Shown here: positions 13,201 through 23,246 of the stretch, one piece after another
Position numbering within the stretch: position 1 is the stretch's first letter
How the letters are laid out: each line of letters starts with the position of its first letter
Source of the DNA: Gymnorhina tibicen
Taxonomy: Eukaryota; Chordata; Aves; Passeriformes; Artamidae
Reading direction: 5' to 3'
DNA length: 64,000 nt
Assembly (NCBI GenBank): GCA_013399875.1
Contig: VXAZ01009309.1
Coordinates: 1,634,471 to 1,698,470 of the forward strand
Made by a program: the position numbers and the translations under genes
The notes under the pieces: model-generated
Told to the model about the DNA's origin: nothing
The model's input: the letters and a program-made list of their open reading frames with translations, nothing else
The model's database searches: none

Positions 13201-16200
13201 ACTGCAGTGCAGGTACAGTCACACAAAGCCTGTGGGTTCAGGCACCTGTTGTTTTAGCTGTTCAATACTCAGGTGCAATGTAGACAAAATGGTAAATATC
13301 TCCCTTTATGTCTTATTCAGTTGTTCTCAGCCTGGTATCTTAGTTACTGTTGGGTAATTACATAAAAATAAAAAGTTACGGCATACAAATAAATTATATA
13401 CCTATTGCATACAAATACATGATTACATGCAATAAATTGTACTCAAAATTTTACATTTCCTAAAGCCAAGAAGGATGCACGTAGCATGTACTTCCTAGAA
13501 ACCTTCTAGTTTTGGGGTTTTCACTTAAAACTTCATAGACAATTCTACAGGGAATACTGAGTTTCTAAGCAGCTTTTCAAAGCCTTTGTCTTTACCAGAA
13601 TACACTTAGAAAGGGTATCAAAACATTTATGTCCACTTTTGAGTTCTCCTAGGAGAAAGTCTAAGATGTATCAGTTTGGGGCATGAAAAGCAAAATTCCA
13701 GAGGAAATGACAAGGCCCAAATTTCCGTGTTGTGTGGGAGTGTACATGAGGAGGTGACTAACTGAAGTAAGTGAAGATCTGCTTAATGATGTCTTGGTAA
13801 TCCTTTTCAGTAAAATTGGTTCTCCGCCCAAGACTCCTGTAAGCCAGGCAGCAGCTACCTCAGCTGGTCCTCCTAATATTGGAACAGAAGTTAATTCTGT
13901 GCCTCCAAAATCCAGCCCGTTTGTTCCCAGAGTACCCGTCTACCCTCCACATTCTGATAATGTTCAATATTTCCAAGATCCCAGGACTCAGCTGTCATAT
14001 GAAGTTCCACAGTACCCACAGACAGGTGAGTGAGATGAGCACTAGGTAAAAAATAGCTCTGAGCTTTTCTCTGGAAAAGCCCAAATGCTGAGAAATAACT
14101 TCTATGTCTGTTTTGTCAATGTCTATTTTATTTTGTTTTACTTTTGTTAAATATCAGCCGAATCTTCACTTAAAGGAATACTAATCTTGTTAATTACTGG
14201 GTATGTGAGGGACTTGCTGTTTGCTCCCAGTGTTGGTGATTCTTGTCTTTGTGTGCTGTGTTATGCAGCTTACACGTCAGCCTCCAGAAGAACTTGAACC
14301 TCAAGGTCTTTCATCTACTTCTTCCTTTGTTAGCATTTAATTGCTTTTACTTAGGCTTGCTCTTGCCATGGCCTATCTGTGAGGGTATCCACGGGCAGGA
14401 TCCAGAGGCATAGCATGCTTCTGCTGGGAGGCTTACACATCTTTGTGCTTGCTCGAATGTTTTCGAAAGGGTCCAGTTGTCGTTTTAGGTTGCACTGTGC
14501 ATGTTTATATTCAAGCAGACAATTGTGGTTTACAGCACTGAGTCATTCACAAGCTCTCAAAAGGTAGAGGTGTTCAGGCAATCCTCTCAAAAGAAAGAAT
14601 AAGTCAACTGTGAAATGGTTATTTATAGACTTTTTATTTTTTAGCAATATAGCTTTTTATTTTAGAAGGAACTATTTTAATTTCCTCTATAAAGAATTGC
14701 TTAAGATCCTGTGTTTTCAGTTACATAGTTACACCATACACCATAGGAGCGATATTTTCCAAACTGGGTCCAGGTGGTGAAAGGCCAGCGCTGCATCTGC
14801 AAATATGGTTGTCATACATGAAATTATATATTTAACAGAAACACGGTAGGGTCAGTAAGAGGTCTGTAAAGTGTGACTCCTCATTCTCTAAAGATACTTA
14901 CCAATGCTATTTACAGTTTTAGAAGATGTAAAATTTTGGGTCATTCGTGGTTGCATTAAATATGCCTTTTTCCAATTTTTAAGGGTATTATCCAGCACCT
15001 CCAACAGTACCAGCTGGTGTGGCTCCCTGTGTTCCTCGCTTTGTGAGGTCCAATAACGTTCCAGAATCCTCCCTCCCACCTGCTTCCGTGCCATATGCCG
15101 ATCATTACAGTACATTTCCCCCTCGAGATCGACTGAATTCTCCTTACCAACCTCCTCCTCCGCAGCCGTATGGACCAGTCCCTCCTGTCCCCTCTGGAAT
15201 GTATGCTCCAGTTTATGACAGCAGGCGCATCTGGCGCCCACAGATGTACCCACGAGATGATATTATTAGGAGCAATTCTTTACCTCCCATGGATGTGATG
15301 CACTCCTCTGTCTATCAGACATCATTACGGGAGAGGTACAACTCTCTGGATGGGTATTACTCTGTGGCTTGTCAACCTCCAAACGAGCAGAGGACTGTGC
15401 CTTTACCAAGGGTAAGTGAGAGCCAGGAAGGGAAGGCTCTATGCAGAGTTGGTTCTGAAGGTCATTACTGGAAAGCTGGTAAACGATAGGCATAGACCTG
15501 TTTATTACAATGATCGAGACATGTGACTTGGACAAAGTTCTTGTTTTGTTTTTAACCTGAAAATGGGCTTGCAAAACAGACCACTCTAATCTGCATCGGG
15601 ACCGGAGCCCCTCTGCCTCTTTAATGCCCATGCATGTTGCTTGAATTAATTGTATATTTAAGATTTGAGTTGCCATACATGGGCCTACAAATTCTTGTGA
15701 AATTCTTCAAGTGGTAGCAGTGGAGGATTACAGACCCAAGGAAATTTGGGTATCCAAGTGTGTCCCATGCAAGTATTTGCCTTCTGATTAGAGTGTGATG
15801 GGATATCCAGTCCTGTATTTATTCTTTCTAGGAGCCTTGTGGTCATTTGAAGACTGGTTATGATGAGCAGCTGAGACGGAAGCCGGAGCAATGGGCACAG
15901 TACCACACACAGAAAACTCCTCTGGTATCGTCAACCCTTCCTATGGCAACACCATCTCCAACACCACCTTCTCCTCTCTTCAGTGTAGATTTCAGTACAG
16001 AGGTGGGAAGCCAAAGAGCCTCTTTATTTTCCCTTCCTATGTCTGTAAGATGCCATTTAATATTTCTAGTAAAGATTTTCTACCTGCCATTTATTGTTCA
16101 TAAAATTAAATAAATACTCTAGCAAAAGGAAAGTGATACCTAATAACGATGCATTCAATTTGGTATTAAGGCGATGCTAAACATGACTGCAGAAAAAAGG

Positions 16201-19200
16201 TCAAGAAGTGAAGTGATTCAATTCAGCCTCGCTAAATGAAATGTAATTTTACTGAACTCACTTTGTGAACCTCCAGGTTTTTGTGTAGGGAACAGCAGTT
16301 GTGTTTTCCATTAAAAAGTACATTGCCTTTGATACTCCAAATGACTTTGACTTGATGAGTAGCCTGAATCAAACTTCAAGTGTTCATCAAGTCCCAAAAT
16401 ATGCATTTCCTTAAAAGTGGTAAAAGGCATTGGTAGGACATTGTGTACTTCTGTATAAGTCTTGTAAAGAAGAATGGGAACTCAAGAAATAGCAATAGTG
16501 TGCTTTTGAAGAAAAAAACCCTTAAAATATTTTATTCTGTCTCTCTAAATTAGAGGCATCCAAGAAACTAGTTTAAAAACCACTATGCCAAGCATGCTTA
16601 GCTGTGGTTTTACAATTTTCTTGGTGATATTTGAAGTGTTAAGAATGATTATTCAGAACAGATCTTGTAGGTGTACCTCAAGTGCCTTATGCATGCATTC
16701 AAGGTGGATCAGGATTTAGTCATTTTTACCCAGGTTGGAGGGTTGTAAGTTGTATTTCAATTTACCACTGGCTAATACATTAAAGGAAAATGCACGGCTT
16801 CCTCTCAGTTAAGTTGCTGTAGGTATTTGCCTAAAGAAACCTGACACTAACACAGATTCCAGTCTCTCGTCTTGGCAGGCCAAGCAGTTGTTCGTATGGC
16901 AAAGTTTGCCCTCTCACAGCTGCCAGAGGCACTGGTTTAAAATTTGACAAAACAGCTTATGTTGTCCTCAAGTCAAGCCTTGAATATGGCTGGAGCTCCT
17001 TGATTGACTTTTGAGATACATTTACTGCTATTTAATTAAATTATCTTCTCATTTTAAAACTGAATTCCCTGTTTTTATTGTTCATTGCTTATTTATTCCC
17101 TTTTCTGTAGTTCTCAGAGAGTGTCAGTGATTTGAGTGGAACTAAATTTGAGGAAGACCATCTCTCTCACTATTCACCGTGGTCTTGTGGCACTATTGGC
17201 TCTTGTATAAATGCTATCGACTCAGAGCCCAAGGATGTGATTGCCAATTCCAATGCCGTGTTAATGGTAGGGGTTTTCTGCATGTTCTCTCATTAGTGTG
17301 ATGATCCTTACATGCTGAAGTGTCTTCTGTTCGGTTAAACCAGCCTTTTTTAAAAAAAAAAGGTGATAGCTTCCATTATTAGTATTTTGAAGTAGTTCTG
17401 CTCATTTGAAGTTGTTGGGGATATCCTTTCCTCGTTTTGTAAATAGGCAACAATAATGAGAAACCTACTGGCCAGCTGAAGAATGTGCATAACCTCAAAT
17501 GAGTCCATGTATGTCCTGTCTCCTGAATGTGTAGGATTTGGACAGCGGGGATGTTAAAAGGAGAGTGCATTTATTTGAAACACAGAGAAGGGCAAAGGAG
17601 GAAGATCCGATAATCCCATTCAGCGACGGACCGATCATCTCCAAGTGGGGTGCAATCTCCAGGTCATCCCGCACAGGTTATCACACGACAGATCCAATCC
17701 AGGCCACTGCTTCCCAAGGAAGTGCTACTAAGCCCATCAGTGTATCAGGTACAAGTAGAGGCTTTGTGTGACAATAATTCATCATTCATACACACCGTGA
17801 GCATTTCATCCTCTTTGTGCTTACTATAGCTATGAAATGCAAAGAGCTGTAGAACATGTATAGCCCACTGAAGAGCAGAGAAGATAGTGAATGGTATCTT
17901 AATTCTTTTACAGATTATGTCCCTTATGTCAATGCTGTAGACTCAAGATGGAGTGCCTATGGCTCAGATTCTGCTTCCTCAGCACGTTATGCAGAACGGT
18001 ACGGACTCCTTCCCGAGCTCTGTTCACAGCTTTTCCTGTAGCTTGCAGTTCTTCAAAGTCCTCAGTGTGTGTGTGGGGAACCTATTAATAGACATTCTTA
18101 ATTTTAAAGTAAAAGACTTTTTACCTATCCAGCATAAAGCCTTGGAAAAAACTAGGTTAAAACTCATGTAGTCTTTAATACTTAATGCAGTTAATAGTGC
18201 ACAATTATTACCAGTGTATCCCTTGGGAAACCTATCAAAGAACTGCAGTCAGGTAACTGCCAAGTTGTCATGTCAAAATCTTGAGTAGTTTCAGGTTTTC
18301 TTGCCACATCTTACCCATGTGTAAAATAAGAATGTTTGCTTCATTATGGTGCCTTGAAGTATTTATGAACCACAGTGAAGATGAAGAACACGTTGTCTTA
18401 ATCACATCTAGTTTCTGTCCAAAAATCTAACATTGATAGAAGAAGTTATAAAGAAGTTCCCATAAAGATCTTTTTTTCATTTTGTTTTTGAGAACTTGTT
18501 TTTAATTCCTAGCTTTGCCTTCTTTCTTTTAAAGGGACAGGTTCATAGTTACAGATTTGTCTGGTCACAGAAAGCATTCCAGCACTGGAGATCTACTGAG
18601 TATTGAATTACAGCAGGTAAGACCAGTTATTATACCATGAGGGTTTTTAAACTTAAAAGAAATAGTTTAGTAAAGTGCTTTTAAATATATTTTCTTAGTG
18701 TAGCCTATGGAAAATAGTACAAATGACAGAATGATCAGTAAGGGTTAAAGCAGACACTAGTCTTGCAGCGCTTGGTGTGCTGCGGTAGGACTGCCAACAG
18801 GAGCTGTTCCACTGGCATCAGGAAGGCTGTTTGGGGAGAAAGTGCTGTATCTGATGCATGTCAGCAAATGCAGAAAGAAATAAGTGCAGTGCATTAGGAG
18901 AACACATGGTTCTCCATCTAGCAAGGGAACTGTGCTTTTGTGAGTGGGTTATTTTGCCATCTGACCACACATGGTTTAGGTGTAGTGGTTGGTAACTGAT
19001 CTGTTTCTTTCCATAGGCCAAAAGCAACTCCTTACTCCTTCAGAGAGAGGCAAACGCCCTTGCCATGCAGCAGAAGTGGAATTCTTTAGATGAAGGCAGT
19101 CGTCTTACCTTAAATCTTTTGAGCAAGGAAATTGATTTGAGGAATGGTGAGGTAAAGAAAGGGGTAATTGGGATGAAACAAATCTTTGAGGGTGTTTATA

Positions 19201-21185
19201 TATATATACAGAAGCACATGAATTTTAACTAAGAGTTGGAACTTAGTTTTAATTTTAACACTCCCAAATATTTATAGCACATTCTGTGCAAGTTAAGTCA
19301 CTGTTGTTGCACTCAGTTATTTCCCTGAGATCAAGCAGGTGCACCTGCTATGCTGCTGCTCCAAACATGGATTTACAAAGTGGGAAGAACGTGACAAATC
19401 CTTTTCATACAATCATTAGTTTTTGTCTATTTGCACGTGTTATAAATCTAAATATTTTGCCAGTGGACTCTGCTCAAATTTCTGCTTCAGTATTCATTTT
19501 ATCTCTGTTAGAGTAGTTTATTGTGATTAGATTTAGCCTTGTATCCTATGTTGTCTATGGCTGAAGTTCATTTTTGTCTGACTAGCTCTCTTGTATTGTA
19601 GAAATGTTGTGTGCTAGAAATGCGTCTTCTGTTTTCATTTTAATACTCCGGTGTTGTGTGAAGCAGATGAAAAGCCAGCTTGGTATTTAGAGAACATATT
19701 AATTCTTTTTTAGACTGATTATCCTGAAGACTGTGCAGACACAAAGCCAGACCGAGACATTGAACTGGAGCTGTCGGCCCTCGACACAGACGAACCCGAT
19801 GGGCAAGGTGAACAGATAGAAGTGAGTACAAAAATCTGTGTGTCTAAAGAGGTTGCTGGGTCCTTTCATTTATAGATTAGTATGTTGAAAGTAAAGCCTT
19901 TTGGTTTTAGTCCTAGTAATGGCATCCAACATCGGTCTTACTATAACACTTGGGGTCTTGTATTTCTCACTCAGATACCTGGCAGTTAATACTAGTGAAG
20001 TTAAAAACAGCTCACAGTTTATACTGCTCTTGTCATTCACAGCCATCTTTGAATAATTGGCTTTTCCTTTAGTGAAATGTGGTAGACATTCCAATAGTAT
20101 GACATAAAATTAAGGAGTCTTTTGACCAGACTCCCATTTCCATTAGCTTAATGTAGTGGAACTTAATAGGAAAGCGTAAAGCTGGTAGGGACAGAGTTGA
20201 TGGGCATTTCTTCTTTTCTCTTGTAGGAGATTCTGGACATACAGCTGGGGATTAGCTCCCAAGAGGATCAGCTGCTCAATGGAACAACCGTAGAGAATGG
20301 GCATCTGCTAAAGCAGCACCAGAAAGAATCTATGGAACAGAAGAGACAAAGTTTAGGTGAAGACCTTGTGATTCTGTGAGTGTTAGACAAAACAGCAGTG
20401 TCTGCCAATGTTAGACAAACAGCAACATCAGAATAGCGGAAGCATGATTGTGTAAGGATGAACTACGTACCTGCTCAGACTTGGATTAGACATCTGCATT
20501 GTTTATACATGGTGGAGTGAGAAGAACCTGTTAAGGAATAGAATCAGGCCACAAAGCTGAAAGTCCCAGGCTGGTACCATTGTTCGTATGTATCGTTGTA
20601 ATCGTACACACTGAAACGTGTCACAGCTGTTCAAAATACCTTTCACAGTCAGTAAGCAAAAAATGCAGAATATTTTTATAGTTAACAGAAATTAAGAAAA
20701 ACTTCAAAAGGTTAAATGGCGGACTGTTTGCACAAATCTCCGTGGAGAGGTAGATTTTGAAATACACTATTTTAGGTTTATATGTTCTGTAGTCTTTAAC
20801 GAGTAAAGCAGCCTTTGAAAATGAGGCAGACTACTTTAACATCTCAAGCGTACCATTCCAGAGGAAGATGTTTAGCCTGTTGCTAAAAATGAGTTTATGT
20901 CAGTATTTATTTAATGCACACAATTCAGTTCCGGATACTTGTGCATGTCCTTGTTTAATATTTGTGTAACTTATTTTTCTCCTCAGGGAGGAGCAGAAAA
21001 CAATCCTGCCCGTAACTTCTTGCTTCAGTCAGCCGATCACAACATCTGTTAGCAATGCAAGCTGCCTGCCCATCAGCACATCAGTCAGTGTTGGCAGCCT
21101 CATTTTGAAAACTGCTCACATTATGTCTGAGGATAAAAATGACTTTTTAAAGCCTGTTGCAAATGGCAGGATGGTTAACAGCTGA
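7046..21185 (+). CDS. RC3H2: Roquin-2, RING/ROQ/CCCH RNA-binding E3 ubiquitin ligase (20 coding exons)
   Basis: Roquin-2 binds stem-loop decay elements in mRNA 3' UTRs through its ROQ domain and recruits deadenylation and decapping factors. It acts in cytoplasmic granules with its paralogue Roquin-1 to restrain immune and inflammatory transcripts. Twenty exons, all bounded by GT and AG, join in frame to 1191 residues plus stop; I recall the same length for the human protein. The order is a RING finger at 14-53 (C14, C17, C33, H35, C38, C41, C50, D53), a ROQ/HEPN region at about 85-400, and a CCCH finger (C416, C425, C431, H435). A proline-rich middle at about 530-800, a coiled-coil-prone stretch near 1000-1035 and an acidic tail follow. 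M196, K217, K236, T237 and R257 match ROQ residues M199, K220, K239, T240 and R260 of Roquin-1, so RNA binding should be intact. The start follows the conserved N-terminus [17 protein letters not shown]. Nothing is truncated. Confidence 0.97.
8646..8763 (+). CDS. RC3H2: RC3H2 coding exon 2 (residues 78-117)
   Basis: The exon runs from TTTTTAG|GTACCT to GGAAAAG|GTGAGT and encodes [20 protein letters not shown] onward, the linker and first helical part between RING and ROQ. It was too short to stand out as an open frame and was found from its splice sites and conserved product. Confidence 0.93.
9214..9447 (+). CDS. RC3H2: RC3H2 coding exon 3 (residues 117-195)
   Basis: Encodes the HEPN/ROQ portion ending in ...[10 protein letters not shown]. 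Acceptor CTCCAAAG and donor GACCAG|GTAAGG; ends in phase 1. Confidence 0.94.
10313..10488 (+). CDS. RC3H2: RC3H2 coding exon 4 (residues 195-253)
   Basis: Core ROQ domain, winged-helix RNA-binding face. It contains M196, equivalent to the residue changed in the Roquin-1 sanroque mouse, and K217, K236 and T237, equivalents of stem-loop contacts. Donor TTTAAG|GTAAAA, phase 0. Confidence 0.95.
10592..10792 (+). CDS. RC3H2: RC3H2 coding exon 5 (residues 254-320)
   Basis: Completes the ROQ RNA-binding surface, with R257 in VTKRDEDSS, and continues into the helical HEPN part. Acceptor TTATTAG, donor GACAAG|GTTTGT. Confidence 0.94.
11173..11305 (+). CDS. RC3H2: RC3H2 coding exon 6 (residues 321-365)
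   Basis: Encodes [20 protein letters not shown] and onward to ANIDPNP, the end of the ROQ/HEPN module. Acceptor TATTTTCAG, donor AATCCAG|GTATGC. Confidence 0.93.
11547..11665 (+). CDS. RC3H2: RC3H2 coding exon 7 (residues 365-404)
   Basis: Encodes the last HEPN helices ([20 protein letters not shown]...). Acceptor ACTTTTAG, donor CACAG|GTAACC. Confidence 0.92.
12035..12147 (+). CDS. RC3H2: RC3H2 coding exon 8, CCCH zinc finger (residues 405-442)
   Basis: Encodes one complete C-x8-C-x5-C-x3-H finger (C416, C425, C431, H435), the second RNA-contacting module, which favours AU-rich sequence. Donor GAAAA|GTGAGT. Confidence 0.94.
12739..13047 (+). CDS. RC3H2: RC3H2 coding exon 9 (residues 442-545)
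   Basis: Start of the low-complexity region after the CCCH finger ([20 protein letters not shown]...). Rich in Ser, Thr and Gly with no folded domain visible. Acceptor TTTGTAG, donor GAAAA|GTAAGT. Confidence 0.92.
13811..14025 (+). CDS. RC3H2: RC3H2 coding exon 10 (residues 545-616)
   Basis: Pro/Ser-rich disordered segment, joined in frame through a codon split 2+1. Acceptor CTTTTCAG, donor GACAG|GTGAGT. Confidence 0.92.
14984..15411 (+). CDS. RC3H2: RC3H2 coding exon 11, proline-rich (residues 617-759)
   Basis: Longest coding exon. It encodes a Pro/Tyr-rich stretch with [14 protein letters not shown], a likely docking region for SH3/WW-type or decay-complex partners. Donor CCAAGG|GTAAGT. 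Confidence 0.93.
15832..16002 (+). CDS. RC3H2: RC3H2 coding exon 12 (residues 760-816)
   Basis: Encodes [20 protein letters not shown] onward to FSVDFSTE. Acceptor CTTTCTAG, donor ACAGAG|GTGGGA. Confidence 0.9.
17111..17266 (+). CDS. RC3H2: RC3H2 coding exon 13 (residues 817-868)
   Basis: Encodes [20 protein letters not shown] onward. Found from the acceptor TTTTCTGTAG and donor TTAATG|GTAGGG with exact frame continuity; no long open frame marks it. Confidence 0.9.
17535..17748 (+). CDS. RC3H2: RC3H2 coding exon 14 (residues 869-940)
   Basis: Encodes [20 protein letters not shown] and onward. Acceptor AATGTGTAG, donor GTATCAG|GTACAA. Confidence 0.92.
17914..17998 (+). CDS. RC3H2: RC3H2 coding exon 15 (residues 940-968)
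   Basis: Short exon encoding [20 protein letters not shown] onward. Acceptor CTTTTACAG, donor GAACG|GTACGG. Confidence 0.9.
18535..18616 (+). CDS. RC3H2: RC3H2 coding exon 16 (residues 968-995)
   Basis: Short exon encoding [20 protein letters not shown] onward to IELQQ. Acceptor CTTTTAAAG, donor CAGCAG|GTAAGA. Confidence 0.9.
19017..19151 (+). CDS. RC3H2: RC3H2 coding exon 17, coiled-coil-prone (residues 996-1040)
   Basis: Encodes [20 protein letters not shown] and onward, a Leu/Gln-rich helix-forming segment. Acceptor TTCCATAG, donor GGTGAG|GTAAAG. Confidence 0.92.
19714..19821 (+). CDS. RC3H2: RC3H2 coding exon 18 (residues 1041-1076)
   Basis: Acidic segment [20 protein letters not shown] and onward. 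Acceptor TTTTTTAG, donor ATAGAA|GTGAGT. Confidence 0.9.
20227..20375 (+). CDS. RC3H2: RC3H2 coding exon 19 (residues 1077-1126)
   Basis: Encodes [20 protein letters not shown] and onward. The donor ATTCT|GTGAGT splits a Leu codon that is completed by the last exon. Confidence 0.9.
20987..21185 (+). CDS. RC3H2: RC3H2 coding exon 20 and stop (residues 1126-1191)
   Basis: Terminal coding exon from TCTCCTCAG, encoding [20 protein letters not shown] and onward and ending [12 protein letters not shown]. The TGA is at 21183-21185. Confidence 0.92.
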
Positions 21186-22590
21186 AAGGCATTCATCTTT
21201 CCAGCTTGTGACCACACCATGGAAGCATTTACACTAGCTTTTTATATATATAATATATATTATATAATGTATATTTTTTTTAAAAAAAATAATATTGGGG
21301 TCATGCATTTCCTGTGGACTCTTTGATACTTCAAGCCCCTCTCGCATTAGCATTCTGAAGAAAAAAAAAACTTACTTTAGTAGGGTAAGGCGTTCACTTT
21401 CCACAAATGAATGGAATTTGGACATTGTTTTACTTAAGCTTAAAGCAGCTTTTTATGAGTTTGTAGCAATCCGGTGCGGTATCTGAGCCATTCTTGTTGA
21501 AAATGGCTTCTGTAGAAAACTAACAACTCAGTTATTTAAACTAGCAGGATCCTACGATGATACATCTAGTGAAAGGAAGACTAACTTATTTGTCTCTATT
21601 TTGTTTCACGAGAGAAGAACTTGTGTCTTGTTGCAGCTGCTTTTTCTTTAGTTGTGGAACTTTGCATGGAGTACTGTTTCCTGTTGGAAGACTGAGAGGT
21701 GGAGATTTGGACTTGAGGCTTTTACAGGGTTAACACACCATTAGCTTTGCACTGCTGCGTTATTTGCCGGTCTGTGGGGCAGTGCTTTGCTGCAGCTTTT
21801 GGTTTCCATTCCCCCCAGTTTCTGCTTTAGTACTCTAGATACACGTACACAGGCTACTTGTCCAAGTAAAGTTATCAGAAGTAAATCAAGTGCCTAAGTC
21901 CTCCAGCTAATGTACTAGATATCGATTTCCCCAAGCTATACGTGAAACAAATTTCAATGATTTTGAGAGGTTATGCACTAATGTAACAGCAATTTTGGGT
22001 TTTTTTCTTCTTCTTTTTCTTTTTTTCATTAATAGTTCTCAACTTGGAGATTATAGGATCCAGATGACTTGGCAAAAAGTATCAGGTGCTCTTGGCTTTC
22101 CTTTGAAAACCCTGTATCTAGTGTTTGCACTGACTAACAAGATGGTATTGCTGTTTTTTGTACTGTTTTGTTTTTAATTTAAACTAAATATTGGGAATTT
22201 AAGGTGGTTGTAATTACCTTTGTTAAATGTTGTTAATCATAATCTTGTATTCAGGTTTAATTTTTGTTTATTCAGTGGCAACTTATTTTCAAAGACCTTG
22301 AAAATACAGTGAGATAGCATTATCTGACCTTCAGAGTACTGAAAACTGTGTGAATTTTATGCCCTGTTAAGAGGTGACTGAGAATCATGTTAGACATGTC
22401 AACTGAAAATTGGTTTTCATAAATGCACATGAACTAGAGCCCTGGGCATATTTTTTTTGAGAAGCTTAAAAATCCACTTTTTTTTTTTTCTTTTGAGAAA
22501 GCAGGACTCTCCCTCCTGATGATTACTATCTTCTCGTTTGTCCTCTTACTTTTCTTTGTGACAAGTTTTACATTTTTTTATGTTTTTATT

Positions 22591-22605
22591 AACTTCTGTG
22601 AAGTT
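22591..22605 (+). promoter_or_regulatory. Constitutive-decay-element-like stem-loop in RC3H2 3' UTR
   Basis: AACTTC-TGT-GAAGTT is a perfect 6-bp stem closed on a TGT triloop. It matches the Roquin-recognised decay element core UUC-YRY-GAA, with three further pairs. Since the host mRNA encodes Roquin-2, it is a candidate autoregulatory site. Confidence 0.6.
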
Positions 22606-22899
22606 GTTTACTCTGAAAATTGTACTGGAATATTTTAAGCCAAGCTGATCTTTCACCAGGTGTACTGCATGTAAGGGCTTTTCCTGCTAGCAAAATGCTT
22701 AAAGAGGATCATGTTACTGGTCGTCTGAGTTGTTATTTTACAAAATCACAGCTATGTGGTCGGGTAAGATTTTGATAACTGTTTTGTGCACGCTTCTGGG
22801 GGGTGGGGGTTGGCATTTCCCTGAGGGTTACTGATTAGACTAAGTAAATATTGGTGTTTGATATCTCTCCTAATGAACCTGTCCATGAAATAATTATGT

Positions 22900-22907
22900 T
22901 GTAAATA
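22900..22907 (+). promoter_or_regulatory. Pumilio-type site TGTAAATA
   Basis: Exact match to the UGUANAUA recognition consensus within the RC3H2 3' UTR. Confidence 0.4.
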
Positions 22908-23238
22908 TACCTGCAAATCCAAGGGTTAGTTTTGATATTCTGGTGTCAGTATGGAAGATCTTACACATCTATTTAATACTCCAATGTCAAGGAATGTATG
23001 TAGAAAAACAGTCAAGTAGTCTTTTCTTAGTTTCCTTTGGCTGTTGCTGTACCTTCTCCAGCCAGTGCCACCTCACTCTAGGGTTAGACTGACGCTTCGT
23101 TTCACTCGCTACGTGAAGTGAATGGATACAAGAACCAGACCACCTTTGTCACCTTAACTTATTTCCTATTGACGTTAACTTTAACTTAGAATGTTAGACA
23201 TAAATATGATTGTTGTATATTTTATACCAAGACCATTC

Positions 23239-23246
23239 TGTAAATA
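23239..23246 (+). promoter_or_regulatory. Second Pumilio-type site TGTAAATA
   Basis: Second exact UGUANAUA match, about 340 bases after the first, in the same 3' UTR. Confidence 0.4.
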
